Below, piece after piece: positions 1 through 9,241 of a DNA stretch of 64,000 nucleotides (the first letter of the stretch is position 1; the number at the start of each line of letters is the position of its first letter). The DNA comes from Chitinophagales bacterium. GTDB taxonomy: Bacteria; Bacteroidota; Bacteroidia; Chitinophagales; UBA10324. Location: the NCBI GenBank assembly GCA_019694975.1, contig JAIBAY010000003.1, positions 62,001-126,000 of the forward strand, given 5' to 3'. The position numbers were made by a program, and so were the translations under genes. The notes beneath the pieces are model-generated. The model was not told where the DNA came from. It saw only the letters and a list, made by a program, of their open reading frames with translations, and did no database searches.

Positions 1-55
1 TACGCCGATGAATTGCGATTAACCCTAAGCAAAGCCCGAAAGAAAATACACCCAG

Positions 56-1084
56 TTAATAAAATAAAGATCCGGGTGTTTTTGGCATCGGCTTACCGAG
101 GTGGCTGAAGGCAATCTGAGTTGCCTCCCTGCCGCGTGAAGTCCTTTTTATATAACCTTCCTGGATTAAGAAGGGCTCATAAACCTCTTCAATCGTACCG
201 GATTCTTCACCCACTGCAGTTGCTATAGTATTCAAGCCTACCGGGCCGCCATTGAATTTCTCAATAATGGTTGATAGAATTTTATTGTCCATTTCATCAA
301 GTCCGTGCTCATCCACATTTAATGCAGATAATCCATATCGCGCCATTTCGAGATCAATGGTGCCGGTTCCTTTGATCTGTGCAAAATCTCTCACCCTTCT
401 GAGCAAGGCATTTGCGATGCGCGGTGTGCCGCGGCTTCGTCGTGATATTTCCTTTGCTCCGTCTTCGGTAATGATGGTATTCAGAATTTTTGCGGAACGG
501 TGAATTATCCTTTTTAATGTTTCTCCATCATAATAGTCCATCCGCGATGTGATGCCGAAGCGGGAACGGAGTGGCGAAGAAAGTAAACCGGACCTGGTAG
601 TTGCCCCAACCAGTGTAAAGGGGTTAAGGTTGATTTGAATGGAACGCGCATTAGGTCCGGTATCGAGCATGATGTCGATTTTATAATCTTCCATCGCAGA
701 GTATAAATATTCCTCAACCACTGTGCTCAAGCGGTGAATTTCATCGATAAACAGCACATCATGATCGCCTAAATTGGTAAGCAGGCCGGCCAGGTCACCC
801 GCCTTCTCCAATACAGGCCCGGAAGTAATTTTAATGTTGACACCTAATTCATGAGCGATGATGTAAGCAAGTGTTGTCTTACCAAGACCCGGAGGACCGT
901 GCAGCAATACATGATCCAACGCTTCTGCACGTTGCTTTGCAGCTTCTATAAAAATTTTCAGATTCTCCACAATTTTTGGCTGGCCTGAAAATTCTGAAAA
1001 CGCTGATGGGCGCAAGACCTTTTCCACTTCCAGTTCGGATGCATTCAGGTTCTCTTCTTCAGGATCAAGATTGGGATTGCGCAT
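56..1084 (-). CDS. ruvB: Holliday junction branch migration helicase RuvB
   Basis: RuvB is the hexameric AAA+ motor that, with RuvA, drives branch migration of Holliday junctions in recombinational repair. The 342-residue protein has the Walker A motif GPPGLGKT at 63-70, Walker B with DEIH at 114-117, the sensor segment [18 protein letters not shown] near 160-177 carrying the arginine-finger region, and a C-terminal winged-helix part ending near the conserved RTSRGREAT stretch. Length and order match the family. The start is ATG, and a TATTTTTG -7 box lies 16 nt upstream. ruvA and ruvC are not adjacent; the gene seems to stand alone, divergent from the next gene. The first 55 bases of the window, downstream of the stop, show no feature. 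Confidence 0.97.
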   Translation of the reverse strand: MRNPNLDPEEENLNASELEVEKVLRPSAFSEFSGQPKIVENLKIFIEAAKQRAEALDHVLLHGPPGLGKTTLAYIIAHELGVNIKITSGPVLEKAGDLAGLLTNLGDHDVLFIDEIHRLSTVVEEYLYSAMEDYKIDIMLDTGPNARSIQINLNPFTLVGATTRSGLLSSPLRSRFGITSRMDYYDGETLKRIIHRSAKILNTIITEDGAKEISRRSRGTPRIANALLRRVRDFAQIKGTGTIDLEMARYGLSALNVDEHGLDEMDNKILSTIIEKFNGGPVGLNTIATAVGEESGTIEEVYEPFLIQEGYIKRTSRGREATQIAFSHLGKPMPKTPGSLFY

Positions 1085-1100
1085 AAGAAAGATTCAGCAT

Positions 1101-1108
1101 CAAAAATA
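1101..1108 (-). promoter_or_regulatory. -7 element for ruvB
   Basis: On the minus strand this reads TATTTTTG, a perfect match to the Bacteroidota -7 consensus TAnnTTTG, 16 nt before the ruvB ATG. No good TTTG -33 box is seen at 18-21 nt upstream, so the call rests on the -7 box and its position alone. Confidence 0.4.
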
Positions 1109-1264
1109 GGAATAAAGAATTTTCGCCTTTAACCCAACTCCGCAAAATTCATTTCAACCAACTAAAACATACGTTCACTTTAAGTGCTATGCCGTTAAAA
1201 TGGCTGCGGAAAGTAATTGCTTGCCCTGAACATACGTTTTGATAAAATCAAGTAATTTCGAAAC

Positions 1265-2521
1265 ATGAAACGGTTGCTTCTTCTGCTGACACTGATCATA
1301 TCCTTTGATGCTGTTAAGGCATCCATGCTAATGCTGCCCATGGATATGAAACAAACAGACCACCTCAAAGCATATGGCATTGCCTATTGGGTTTTGACTA
1401 AAAATGTAAAGGTTGACTGGATGCTGAATTATCGCGGAGGGAGTTTTGCCATACCTTACTTTGCGGAAGCGGAGAATGAATGTGTGGTGAGAGGTGTTAC
1501 TTACGAGATTGTTCCCGATGCGCAATACAATGTTATCTTATCGTCAATCGCAAATCCAGAGGTGAACCAGGATATTGAAAAGCTGGAAAAACCGCCAAAG
1601 ATTGCCGTCTATTCGCCAAAAACAAAAGAACCGTGGGACGATGCAGTTACGCTGGTTCTTACCTATGCGGAGATTCCGTACGATCTGGTGTATGATGATG
1701 AAGTACTGCAGGGCAAGCTTAGCTTGTATGACTGGCTGCATTTGCATCATGAAGATTTCACCGGTCAGTTCGGTAAATTTTACGCGGCCTATTCCAATGC
1801 TGCATGGTATCAAAATGATGTGAAAACAGATGCTGAAACAGCAGCAAGATGGGGATTTGGCAAAGTTTCGCAACTGAAACTGGCGGTAGCGGATAAGGTA
1901 AGGGATTTTGTTGCGGGAGGCGGATTTATGTTTGCCATGTGTTCCGCGACGGATTCATATGATATTGCGCTGGCTGCGGAAGGCGTGGATATCTGTGAAA
2001 GCATGTATGACGGTGATCCTGCTGATCCATCCGCACAATCCAAACTTGATTTTACAAAATGTTTCGCCTTTCAGAATTTTCAACTTGTGAGGGATCCATT
2101 GCAATATGAGTTCTCCAATATTGATGCTACAAACATTCGCCGCGTTCCCATGGATCAGGATTATTTTACCCTGTTCGAGTTTTCTGCCAAATGGGATCCC
2201 GTTCCCAGCATGCTTTGCCAGGACCATACCCAAACCATAAAAGGATTCATGGGCCAGACCACAGCTTTCCGTAATGAAGTAATCAAATCAACCGTGCTGA
2301 TCATGGGTGAAAACAAAGCCGCAGGTGAAGCCCGTTATATCCACGGAGAATATGGTAACGGGACGTGGACTTTTTACGGCGGACATGATCCTGAAGATTA
2401 TCAGCACCAGGTTGGCGATCCGCCGACTGACCTTGCATTACATCCCAATTCACCGGGTTACAGGCTCATCCTGAACAATGTGCTTTTCCCTGCCGCAAAA
2501 AAGAAAAAGCAAAAAACGTAG
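1265..2521 (+). CDS. Secreted protein of the Bacteroidota 'asparagine synthetase B'-labelled family; function unknown
   Basis: A 418-residue protein with an N-terminal signal peptide (about 1-19, ending VKAS). I recall relatives in many Bacteroidota carrying the name asparagine synthetase B, but the sequence has neither an N-terminal catalytic cysteine nor the SGGxDS ATP-pyrophosphatase motif, so that name is not supported. What can be seen: a conserved-looking stretch AYGIAYWVL (37-44), a Trp/His/Asp-rich segment YDWLHLHHEDFTGQ (155-168), a Gly-rich strand followed by Cys226 (GGGFMFAMCSAT), and GGHDPED at 372-378. The last two recall the nucleophile elbow and the His-x-Glu of class I glutamine-amidotransferase-like (ThuA/DUF4159-like) folds, which is inference only. 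It ends in a Lys-rich tail. The next gene starts 25 nt downstream and probably belongs with it. A near-consensus -7 box (TAATTTCG, 1253-1260) sits 4 nt before the ATG. Confidence 0.75.
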   Translation: MKRLLLLLTLIISFDAVKASMLMLPMDMKQTDHLKAYGIAYWVLTKNVKVDWMLNYRGGSFAIPYFAEAENECVVRGVTYEIVPDAQYNVILSSIANPEVNQDIEKLEKPPKIAVYSPKTKEPWDDAVTLVLTYAEIPYDLVYDDEVLQGKLSLYDWLHLHHEDFTGQFGKFYAAYSNAAWYQNDVKTDAETAARWGFGKVSQLKLAVADKVRDFVAGGGFMFAMCSATDSYDIALAAEGVDICESMYDGDPADPSAQSKLDFTKCFAFQNFQLVRDPLQYEFSNIDATNIRRVPMDQDYFTLFEFSAKWDPVPSMLCQDHTQTIKGFMGQTTAFRNEVIKSTVLIMGENKAAGEARYIHGEYGNGTWTFYGGHDPEDYQHQVGDPPTDLALHPNSPGYRLILNNVLFPAAKKKKQKT

Positions 2522-2533
2522 GTTGTCTTCAAC

Positions 2534-2541
2534 TATCTTTG
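2534..2541 (+). promoter_or_regulatory. -7 element, near-leaderless start of the 174-aa secreted protein
   Basis: TATCTTTG matches TAnnTTTG exactly and ends 5 nt before the ATG at 2547. A start site a few bases downstream would give an mRNA with almost no leader. No convincing -33 box is visible. The box lies in the 25-nt gap after the preceding gene, so this gene may be both co-transcribed and separately initiated. Confidence 0.4.
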
Positions 2542-2546
2542 CGCTC

Positions 2547-3071
2547 ATGTTCAGCCGGTTGTATTCACTTCTCCTGTTATTGCTATTACTCAGTCTGCCA
2601 TTTACACAACCTGTATCGGCACAGGTTACCGTGAACAGGAAGGAATTTAAATGCACGGATCAACAGATTTTTGCTACTTACGACTTGCTGAAGACAACCC
2701 GTAGTTACGGTAATTATGATCCACAGAATGAATGGAGCCAGGAACTTTCATCAGATCAGATCATCAGGAAAAGCGTGGAACTGGAAGGAGGCAGGCAATA
2801 TGCCATTTTACTGGTTACACGCAAAGATGTTGACGCAACAGGTGTTGAAATCCGTGATCAGTATGGATTTCAGTTGGAATATGTTTACAAGGTAACGGAG
2901 CTGGATAAAGGACAGATTAATGTGTTTTACACACCTGATGTTGATGGCATTTACCAGCTGTACTTCCGTGTAGTGGATAACGCGCCTGTATGCTCCTATA
3001 TGGCTGTTTTAAAGGGTGATTTAGATCCGGAATTCGGTATTGATGAAGATGAGGACGGGAACAGCAAATAA
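2547..3071 (+). CDS. Small secreted protein, unknown function
   Basis: I do not recognise this 174-residue protein. An in-frame upstream ATG at 2478 lies inside the previous gene and would give a basic 23-residue extension. The ATG at 2547 is preferred because it opens a clean signal peptide (MFSRLYSLLLLLLLLSLPF, cleavage after about VSAQ) and follows a -7 box by 5 nt. The mature part is about 150 residues, apparently beta-rich with alternating hydrophobic residues, two cysteines (in KCTDQ and PVCSY) and a very acidic tail (DEDEDGNSK). It most likely works in the periplasm or at the surface with the preceding secreted protein; that link is inferred from adjacency only. Confidence 0.7.
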   Translation: MFSRLYSLLLLLLLLSLPFTQPVSAQVTVNRKEFKCTDQQIFATYDLLKTTRSYGNYDPQNEWSQELSSDQIIRKSVELEGGRQYAILLVTRKDVDATGVEIRDQYGFQLEYVYKVTELDKGQINVFYTPDVDGIYQLYFRVVDNAPVCSYMAVLKGDLDPEFGIDEDEDGNSK

Positions 3072-3098
3072 GTTATCCGTATTTACGGTTGTCAGCCA

Positions 3099-4991
3099 TT
3101 AATTCCAGAATCGCCATTCCAACCCCAGCTTAAATGACCTGTCCGGCATAGGTGAACGATACACTGCAAAGTAACCGGGCCCGAACATGTCCTTGTTAAT
3201 ATGCTGCATCATTGCAAAAGCCCTTACGCCTTTTACCTGCAACGAAATAAATAAATCAGCCACCGGATAATAATGCAGCTTGCTGAATTGCTGCTGATAA
3301 AACTGACCGGTTTCCGGCATATAGGCAGGAGCGAAATAATCATTGTTATAACGTATGTCAATCCCGATCTTGCTGTGCAAGGCGCCCTTAAACAGACGGT
3401 TCTCAAAATAAAAACTCTGCCGCAACAGGAATGTCGGAAAGCTCACGACAGTATCGTTGCTGTAAGACTGATATTGCAATTCATTCTCCAGGTGAAATCC
3501 CTTGTACACAAAGTTTTTCTGAAGAAAAAAAGAATACGCTTTCAGCACACGATCATACTGCGCCGGCAGTGCATCGCTGTTCCAGTATAAATAGTTTTTG
3601 ACTGAGAAGAACTGAGCGGATAATTTTAATTTCCATACCGTTTGCTCCCAGGAAACAGAAGCAATAGCAGTATTGTAAGCCGAAAAATTATTGTTCCAGC
3701 TGAAATGGTTTGACAAATAGTGTTGCTGAATGTAGGAAGGGTGATTTGATGCGTTTTGCGCATCAACAGTAATGATATTTGATGCACCGGCATGCACATC
3801 CATAAGAAATTGCAAACGGAAATCGCCTTGATTTCTGTCGATAAGATTCACTTCACCAGCCAGCTGATATTCCAGTCTTAACCTGTTAACGGAATCAGGC
3901 CGTCCTGTTTTGCGTAGTGCAATGCCGGCAATTCCATTTTGTACTTTTTCACCGCCCAGCGCCGACTGCAACGCATACAGATCATGATGTAAATAAAGGT
4001 CTGCAGCAAAATTCCTCAATGGCCCGAGATCGCTTTTCATTGTGCGAAACCTGACTTCACTGCTTACACAATCAAACTTTAAGGTGTCTCGTGTAAGAAC
4101 TGAATCCAGGTAAATATTGGAATAGAAGGCGCTGTCAATAGCTGCATCCCGGAACCTGTAACTGCGTCTTTCCCACTGAACCGATTGCTGCAGCCGCCAT
4201 TTCGGAATAACCTTTCTATATGTGACGGAATCATTCTTTTTCACGTCAACCTTTTCACCGAAATCAAAACTATGCTGAAAAAAAAGCACATCATTCTTGC
4301 CGGTATTCATTGCGCTGTCCAGCAGCACTGGCTGCAACGACTTGTCGAGTAAAGTTGTATCGGTAAACACATCGGTATTTTCCACCCCTCCATTTTCTTC
4401 TACCTTCAATGAATTGAGTATGTAGGAAAAATCCAGGTGATAAAAACCATTTTGAGATGCATACCTCGTAAATGCGTCCATATTGGTGATCTTGGTTACC
4501 TGCCGCTGATAGAAGCCGTCTGTTCTGTAGCGGTTCAGGCTGACGCCTAAACTCCATTGTGGCAGTATATTCTGGGTGTGAATGAATGAACCCAATACTT
4601 CGGCTTTTGAACCTTGTTGATAGGCGACGACAGTGTATGGATGTTTTGAATCAAAATATTTTACAGCATCGCTTTTCAGCCAGTAAAGATCAAACTGATG
4701 AAAGCCAATATCAAAAGCGGCATCCGAAGGCGGTAAAAAAAACATCGGTCCGGCGGCGGCACCGATATGCCCGGTATGCAAATATCCAAATGCAGCCTCC
4801 GCAGGATGATACCTGTTGAAATAGGTAATAACCGTATCGAGCTGATAATAAATATCAGGATCCTGCATTAAAGAATAACTCGTCCAGGAAGGATTGTAGT
4901 TGAAAACGGTGTCTTGCGCGGTGGAAACCTTGGCCAATAAGAGTGTTGACAGGAGCAGTATGCAAACAACGGGTTTATTAAAATTTACCAT
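3099..4991 (-). CDS. Putative outer-membrane porin (Porin_10-like)
   Basis: A 630-residue protein with a signal peptide (MVNFNKPVVCILLLSTLLL, cleavage after about STAQ) and a long beta-rich body with alternating aromatic residues ending in W-R-F-W-N, as expected of an outer-membrane barrel. The N-terminal pattern (TYFNRYHPAEAAFGYLHTGHIGAA) and overall layout fit the Bacteroidota putative-porin family (Porin_10), whose substrates are not known. An upstream TTG at 5018 would add nine residues, but the ATG at 4991 starts the signal peptide directly. A TATCGTTG -7-like box lies at 5016-5023. It converges with the preceding secreted-protein gene with 27 nt between the stops. Confidence 0.75.
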   Translation of the reverse strand: MVNFNKPVVCILLLSTLLLAKVSTAQDTVFNYNPSWTSYSLMQDPDIYYQLDTVITYFNRYHPAEAAFGYLHTGHIGAAAGPMFFLPPSDAAFDIGFHQFDLYWLKSDAVKYFDSKHPYTVVAYQQGSKAEVLGSFIHTQNILPQWSLGVSLNRYRTDGFYQRQVTKITNMDAFTRYASQNGFYHLDFSYILNSLKVEENGGVENTDVFTDTTLLDKSLQPVLLDSAMNTGKNDVLFFQHSFDFGEKVDVKKNDSVTYRKVIPKWRLQQSVQWERRSYRFRDAAIDSAFYSNIYLDSVLTRDTLKFDCVSSEVRFRTMKSDLGPLRNFAADLYLHHDLYALQSALGGEKVQNGIAGIALRKTGRPDSVNRLRLEYQLAGEVNLIDRNQGDFRLQFLMDVHAGASNIITVDAQNASNHPSYIQQHYLSNHFSWNNNFSAYNTAIASVSWEQTVWKLKLSAQFFSVKNYLYWNSDALPAQYDRVLKAYSFFLQKNFVYKGFHLENELQYQSYSNDTVVSFPTFLLRQSFYFENRLFKGALHSKIGIDIRYNNDYFAPAYMPETGQFYQQQFSKLHYYPVADLFISLQVKGVRAFAMMQHINKDMFGPGYFAVYRSPMPDRSFKLGLEWRFWN

Positions 4992-5140
4992 CTGAACTAT
5001 CTTATCCGCGGATGCCAACGATAAACTTTTCGGATGAATGGCGACGCGAAAGTGCTGTCGGAAAACGCTTTGTTACTGTTGCTGAATACTTTGAATAACT
5101 GGCAGGTTGGCTGCATGCAAATGAATGTTATGATTTATTT

Positions 5141-6007
5141 TCAAACAACAGTCAATAACTCCCGGAGAATAGTTGCCATGCGGGGTTCTGCTTCCCGTGC
5201 CGCATTCACCACTTCCTGATGTGTAACGGACACCGGTACCGGCGGATTGCCTTCATCACAGATCACTGAAATACAAAATATCCTCATGCCCATGTGGTTA
5301 GCCACAATCACTTCCGGCACAGTGGACATGCCAACTGCATCGCCGCCAATGATCCGCATATACCTGTATTCTGCCGGTGATTCAAAGTTGGGACCAGTCA
5401 CACCCACATACACACCTGTGTGGCAAGTTATGGCATGCCGGCGGGCAATATTCAGTCCCTGATCAATCAATGCCTTATTGTACATAGCATGCTGATCCGG
5501 AAACCTCGGACCTAATGATTCTATATTTTCACCCCGCAACGGATTATCTGAATTAAGGTTAATATGATCCGTTACAATCATCAGCTCACCAATTTTAATA
5601 GCAGGATTCAGTCCGCCGGAAGCATTGGTAACAAACAAATTCACCGCACCCAGCAATTTAATTACCCTGACGGGAAAAGTCACCTGCTGCAGTGAATAAC
5701 CTTCATAGAAATGAAACCTGCCTTGCATCACAGCCACCTTTCTTCCGTTCCATTCTCCCATACAAAGTTTGCCGGGATGTCCGTGCACGGTGCTTAAAGG
5801 GAAATGGGGAATATCCCGGTAGTCAATCACATCCTGAATGTTTATTTCACTCACGATGCTGCCCAATCCTGAACCCAGCACTATGCCGGTTTCAGGAACG
5901 ATGGTCGTTCGTCGTTTTATATAGGCAACCGCTTCGTCCAGCCTCTTCACCAATGTATCCATTGTGTTCAATTTGTCATTTGCATCCTGATAAACTGAAT
6001 CATTCAT
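5141..6007 (-). CDS. Purine-nucleoside phosphorylase, trimeric inosine/guanosine type
   Basis: Catalyses phosphorolysis of (deoxy)inosine and guanosine in cytoplasmic purine salvage. Hallmarks in order: phosphate-binding GSGLGSIVSEI, HGHPGK, MQGRFHFYEGY, VTNASGGLNP, NSDNPLRGEN, then GPNFESPAEYR and GGDAVGMSTVPE near the base-binding site. The frame is open to an ATG at 6064 inside lpxK; the ATG at 6007 is chosen because it overlaps the lpxK stop by 8 nt (ATGAATGA), a usual coupling layout, and gives 288 residues. An ATG at 5962 (273 residues) is also possible and closer to the family length. It is probably the second gene of an lpxK-led transcript. Confidence 0.93.
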   Translation of the reverse strand: MNDSVYQDANDKLNTMDTLVKRLDEAVAYIKRRTTIVPETGIVLGSGLGSIVSEINIQDVIDYRDIPHFPLSTVHGHPGKLCMGEWNGRKVAVMQGRFHFYEGYSLQQVTFPVRVIKLLGAVNLFVTNASGGLNPAIKIGELMIVTDHINLNSDNPLRGENIESLGPRFPDQHAMYNKALIDQGLNIARRHAITCHTGVYVGVTGPNFESPAEYRYMRIIGGDAVGMSTVPEVIVANHMGMRIFCISVICDEGNPPVPVSVTHQEVVNAAREAEPRMATILRELLTVV

Positions 6008-7103
6008 CCTGCCGACTGCCTTCAGTACTTTGCCCGTGATCTTCGGCATTGAATGAATGAACAAATGATCTTATCATTTCATCAAATTGCTTTCTATCTG
6101 CTTCAGGAAAAACTGTTTGTACTGGCATGCAATATATTTCAAGTTGATGACTATCGATAAATTCTTTAAATGGTAAAAGCCTGACGGCATCCTTCTCGGT
6201 TGTCAAGAGCATCTTATTCCCGCCTTTCATTCCTGAAAACTGCTGATGAATATCTTTCAGTTGCTTCAGGCTAAACGGATGATGGTCTTTGAAACGAATC
6301 AGTTGCACCGCAGCTTCTTTGCGCTGCAGACAGGTTACTAATGCATCTGGGTTCGCAATTCCGCAAAATAACAGGACCTGATCGCCGGCTGCAACACCTC
6401 GTTTCCTGGTATTATCAAATATATCATAGGGCTCACCATATTGCAAGGTGGAGAAGAACACGGGTTTTGACAGCACAGGTGACAGCTCACGCTTCAATGC
6501 TTCACGCTCATTTCCACTCAGTGCAACCGGACATTTTGTAACAACAATTACATCTGCCCTTAATGCTCCGCTTGCAGACTCCCGTAACCGGCCGGCCGGC
6601 AATAACCGGTCTCTGGTAAAAAGATGAGCATACTCAGAAAGCAGAATTGAAAATCCGGGTTTAACAGCTCTGTGCTGAAATGCATCATCCAGGATGACAA
6701 CCTGCAAGCCGGGTTCATCACTCACCATACTCACCAGGCCTATCACTCTTGATTCGCAAACGGCTACCATCACTTGTGGAAATTTTCGCTTGAGCTGCAT
6801 GGGTTCATCTCCTGTTTCCCTATAACTTAACTGCTGCTCTACTTCCAGGTAACCTTTTGTTTTGCGACGGTAACCACGGCTCAGGACACCGGTTTTATAG
6901 GAAGTTGCAAGCAGGGAAATAAGGTACTCCGCCATGGGTGTTTTACCCGTACCGCCAGCGGAAAGATTACCAACGACAATGACGGGAAAAGCGAATGCGA
7001 CAGACTTTCTGATTCCGAGGTCAAATTGCCTGTTATGCAGCGCCGCTCCGGCTCCATACAACCATGAAAGCGGCAATAATATTTTCTGTAAGAACCTATT
7101 CAT
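6000..7103 (-). CDS. lpxK: Tetraacyldisaccharide 4'-kinase LpxK
   Basis: LpxK phosphorylates the 4' position of the lipid A disaccharide-1-phosphate at the inner membrane. The protein is 367 residues long. It has a hydrophobic N-terminal helix for membrane association, the family's Walker A in GNLSAGGTGKTP (45-56), the following GVLSRGYRRKTKGYLEV stretch, and GDEPMQL and VVILDDAFQHRAV, all typical of LpxK. The C-terminal third carries LLTTEKDAVRL, also conserved. It shows that the organism makes lipid A. The gene overlaps the purine nucleoside phosphorylase start by 8 nt and is divergent from the Nif3 gene. Confidence 0.96.
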   Translation of the reverse strand: MNRFLQKILLPLSWLYGAGAALHNRQFDLGIRKSVAFAFPVIVVGNLSAGGTGKTPMAEYLISLLATSYKTGVLSRGYRRKTKGYLEVEQQLSYRETGDEPMQLKRKFPQVMVAVCESRVIGLVSMVSDEPGLQVVILDDAFQHRAVKPGFSILLSEYAHLFTRDRLLPAGRLRESASGALRADVIVVTKCPVALSGNEREALKRELSPVLSKPVFFSTLQYGEPYDIFDNTRKRGVAAGDQVLLFCGIANPDALVTCLQRKEAAVQLIRFKDHHPFSLKQLKDIHQQFSGMKGGNKMLLTTEKDAVRLLPFKEFIDSHQLEIYCMPVQTVFPEADRKQFDEMIRSFVHSFNAEDHGQSTEGSRQDE

Positions 7104-7234
7104 TGTATATACAAGTGGAGCTCTCAGTACCTAAACAGCAAAACAATCTGAAGACGGAACCTGCTGCCTGTTTTTTTAATGCAACTATCCGTCAAATATG
7201 ATAAGAATAAAAAGATCACTCTGTTTGCAAACGC

Positions 7235-7242
7235 TATTTTTG
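7235..7242 (+). promoter_or_regulatory. -7 element for the Nif3/zinc-ribbon pair
   Basis: TATTTTTG is a perfect -7 consensus 17 nt before the GTG at 7260. It lies inside the in-frame extension that begins at 7179, which argues that the extension is not translated. No -33 box is clear. Confidence 0.42.
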
Positions 7243-7259
7243 TTCACAAATCTTTAAAG

Positions 7260-8354
7260 GTGAAATTGTCAGAAATTACCAAGGCCCTGGAATCCTTCGC
7301 TCCGCTTAGCCTGCAGGAAAATTATGATAATGCCGGACTGTTAACCGGCAATCCTGAGCAGGATGTACAGCAAGCAATGCTTTGCCTCGATATTACCGAA
7401 GAAGTGCTGGAGGAAGCAATTTCCACCGGCTGCAACCTTATTATTGCGCATCATCCGGTAATTTTTTCAGGGCTGAAGAAAATAACCGGCAGTAACTATG
7501 TAGAACGCATCATTATTAAAGCCATTCGTCATGATATCGCCATCTATGCAGCACATACCAATCTGGATAACCTGTTACGGGGTGTAAATGCAAAAATCGC
7601 CGGCCGGCTCAATCTGCAAAATACTACCGTGCTTACACCTGCAAGGCAGCAACTGATGAAGCTGGTCACATTTGTCCCCGTCGTTCATGCCGATAAGGTG
7701 AGAGACGGGCTGTTTGCAGCAGGCGCCGGCAGTATCGGAAACTATGATGAATGCAGTTTCAATACCGATGGAACCGGAACTTTCAGAGGTAATGAGCTCT
7801 CACAAGGTTTCACGGGTGAAAAAGGGAAAAGACACTATGAGCAAGAAACAAGAATTGAAGTAATATTTCCTGTATGGCGAAGGCAGCACATACTCTCGGC
7901 ATTGAAGATGTGCCATCCTTATGAAGAAGTTGCTTATGATTTGCTGCATTTGTCTAATACCTTATATGAGGTTGGGATGGGACTGATCGGTAAACTCCCG
8001 GCAGCCATGGAACCTGTTGCATTCCTGAAATTCCTGAAAGAAAAAATGGCAGCCAAAGTAATCAGGCATACCGCGCTTTGTAAAGAAATGATAACTACCG
8101 TTGCTGTCTGCGGTGGCGCCGGCAGTTTCCTGCTGGAGGCGGCAAAAAATGAAGGAGCCGACCTTTTTATCACTGCTGATTTCAAATATCACCAGTTTTT
8201 TGATGCAGATAAGGATATAATTATTGCAGATATCGGGCATTTTGAAAGTGAACAATTTACGCCGGAGATTTTTGCTGATGTTTTAAGGCAAAGATTTCCT
8301 ACTTTTGCCGTCCGTTTTACTACTGTTAACACTAATCCAATAAACTATTACTGA
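7260..8354 (+). CDS. Nif3-like dinuclear metal-centre protein (YbgI/YqfO family)
   Basis: A 364-residue member of the Nif3 family, which forms hexameric toroids with a two-metal site; the family is often named GTP cyclohydrolase 1 type 2 although its activity is not settled. Metal-ligand motifs are visible: AHHPVIFSG and YAAHTNLD in the first half, and ADFKYHQFFDAD and DIGHFESEQ in the second. Between them is a domain of about 120 residues as in YqfO. The start is placed at GTG 7260 (KLSEITKALESFAPLSLQE, matching the family N-terminus) rather than ATG 7179, since a -7 box lies between the two. Its stop overlaps the start of the next gene (TGATG), so the two are translationally coupled. Confidence 0.92.
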   Translation: MKLSEITKALESFAPLSLQENYDNAGLLTGNPEQDVQQAMLCLDITEEVLEEAISTGCNLIIAHHPVIFSGLKKITGSNYVERIIIKAIRHDIAIYAAHTNLDNLLRGVNAKIAGRLNLQNTTVLTPARQQLMKLVTFVPVVHADKVRDGLFAAGAGSIGNYDECSFNTDGTGTFRGNELSQGFTGEKGKRHYEQETRIEVIFPVWRRQHILSALKMCHPYEEVAYDLLHLSNTLYEVGMGLIGKLPAAMEPVAFLKFLKEKMAAKVIRHTALCKEMITTVAVCGGAGSFLLEAAKNEGADLFITADFKYHQFFDADKDIIIADIGHFESEQFTPEIFADVLRQRFPTFAVRFTTVNTNPINYY

Positions 8355-9112
8355 TGGCAAAAGTGAAAGAAGCTCCAAAAACCGATAATTCGGTTGAAGA
8401 GAAATTGAGGGTGCTTTACCGTCTTCAAAAAATTGACACCAAGACGGATGATATTCAGGTGCTGAAGGGTGAACTTCCGATGGAAGTGAAAGATTTGGAA
8501 GATGAGCTGACAGGATTGAAGACACGCATTGGCAAGATTGAAGATGAGCTGAAAGAAATGGAAGAAAACATTGCCAGCCGCAAAAACTCAATCAAAGAAG
8601 CGGAATCATTAATCAAGAAATACCAGAAGCAGCAGAACAACGTAAAAAACAACCGTGAGTTCGATGCCCTTAGTAAAGAAATAGAACTGCAAAAACTGGA
8701 TATACAGCTTGGCGAAAAGCGCATGCGAGAAGCAACGGATGAAATGGCCGCAAAAGGTGTATACCTCGAGGCTTCCAAAAAGGCCATCAAGGAAAAGGAG
8801 AAAAACCTGAAGCAAAAAAAGGAGGAGCTGGAGCACATTATTGAAGAAACTGATGCGGAAGAAAAAGCGCTCTTGAAAAAATCAAAGGAACAGCAATCGA
8901 AGATTGAAGAAAGGTTGTTGCAGGCTTATCACCGTATTCGCAGTTCTTACAAAAACGGCCTTGCCGTGGTAACGGTTCAACGGGACGCCTGCGGGGGTTG
9001 CTATAATGCTATTCCGCCACAGACGCAGATGGAGATCCGTCAGCACAAAAAAATCATTGTGTGTGAACATTGCGGCCGCATACTTGTGGATGAGGCTTTG
9101 GAAAGCAAGTAA
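8354..9112 (+). CDS. Coiled-coil protein with C-terminal C4 zinc ribbon
   Basis: A 252-residue protein: an almost uninterrupted charged coiled coil from about 40 to 190, then a C4 zinc ribbon with Cys213, Cys216 (CGGC) and Cys237, Cys240 (CEHC). This is the zf-RING_7/CT398-like family, found next to Nif3-family genes in many bacteria; partners proposed in the literature include flagellar or secretion proteins, but none is evident here. The start ATG overlaps the nif3 stop by two bases. The family role is unknown; the constant pairing suggests that it acts with Nif3. An intrinsic terminator follows 30 nt after the stop. Confidence 0.9.
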   Translation: MAKVKEAPKTDNSVEEKLRVLYRLQKIDTKTDDIQVLKGELPMEVKDLEDELTGLKTRIGKIEDELKEMEENIASRKNSIKEAESLIKKYQKQQNNVKNNREFDALSKEIELQKLDIQLGEKRMREATDEMAAKGVYLEASKKAIKEKEKNLKQKKEELEHIIEETDAEEKALLKKSKEQQSKIEERLLQAYHRIRSSYKNGLAVVTVQRDACGGCYNAIPPQTQMEIRQHKKIIVCEHCGRILVDEALESK

Positions 9113-9142
9113 TCAAATAAAGCAAATGACAGAATGATTGAA

Positions 9143-9169
9143 AGGGCTTCGACAGAAGTCCTTTTTTTT
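9143..9169 (+). terminator. Intrinsic terminator after the Nif3/zinc-ribbon operon
   Basis: An 8-bp stem AGGGCTTC / GAAGTCCT (one G-U pair) with a GACA loop is followed directly by a run of T residues at 9162-9169. It ends the two-gene transcript. Confidence 0.8.
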
Positions 9170-9241
9170 GGTTGCTCCGCATCGTGACTCTGCATAAGTC
9201 GGGTTGTACTGCTGCTCGCAAATTCCTAATGAGACATCTTT

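Noticed and set aside
1265-2521. Asparagine synthetase B as product name
   Set aside because: The protein has a signal peptide and lacks the N-terminal catalytic Cys and the SGGxDS ATP-binding motif, so the common label is not supported.
3074-3090. CCGTA-TT-TACGG palindrome between convergent genes as terminator
   Set aside because: The stem is only 5 bp with a 2-nt loop and no T-run follows.
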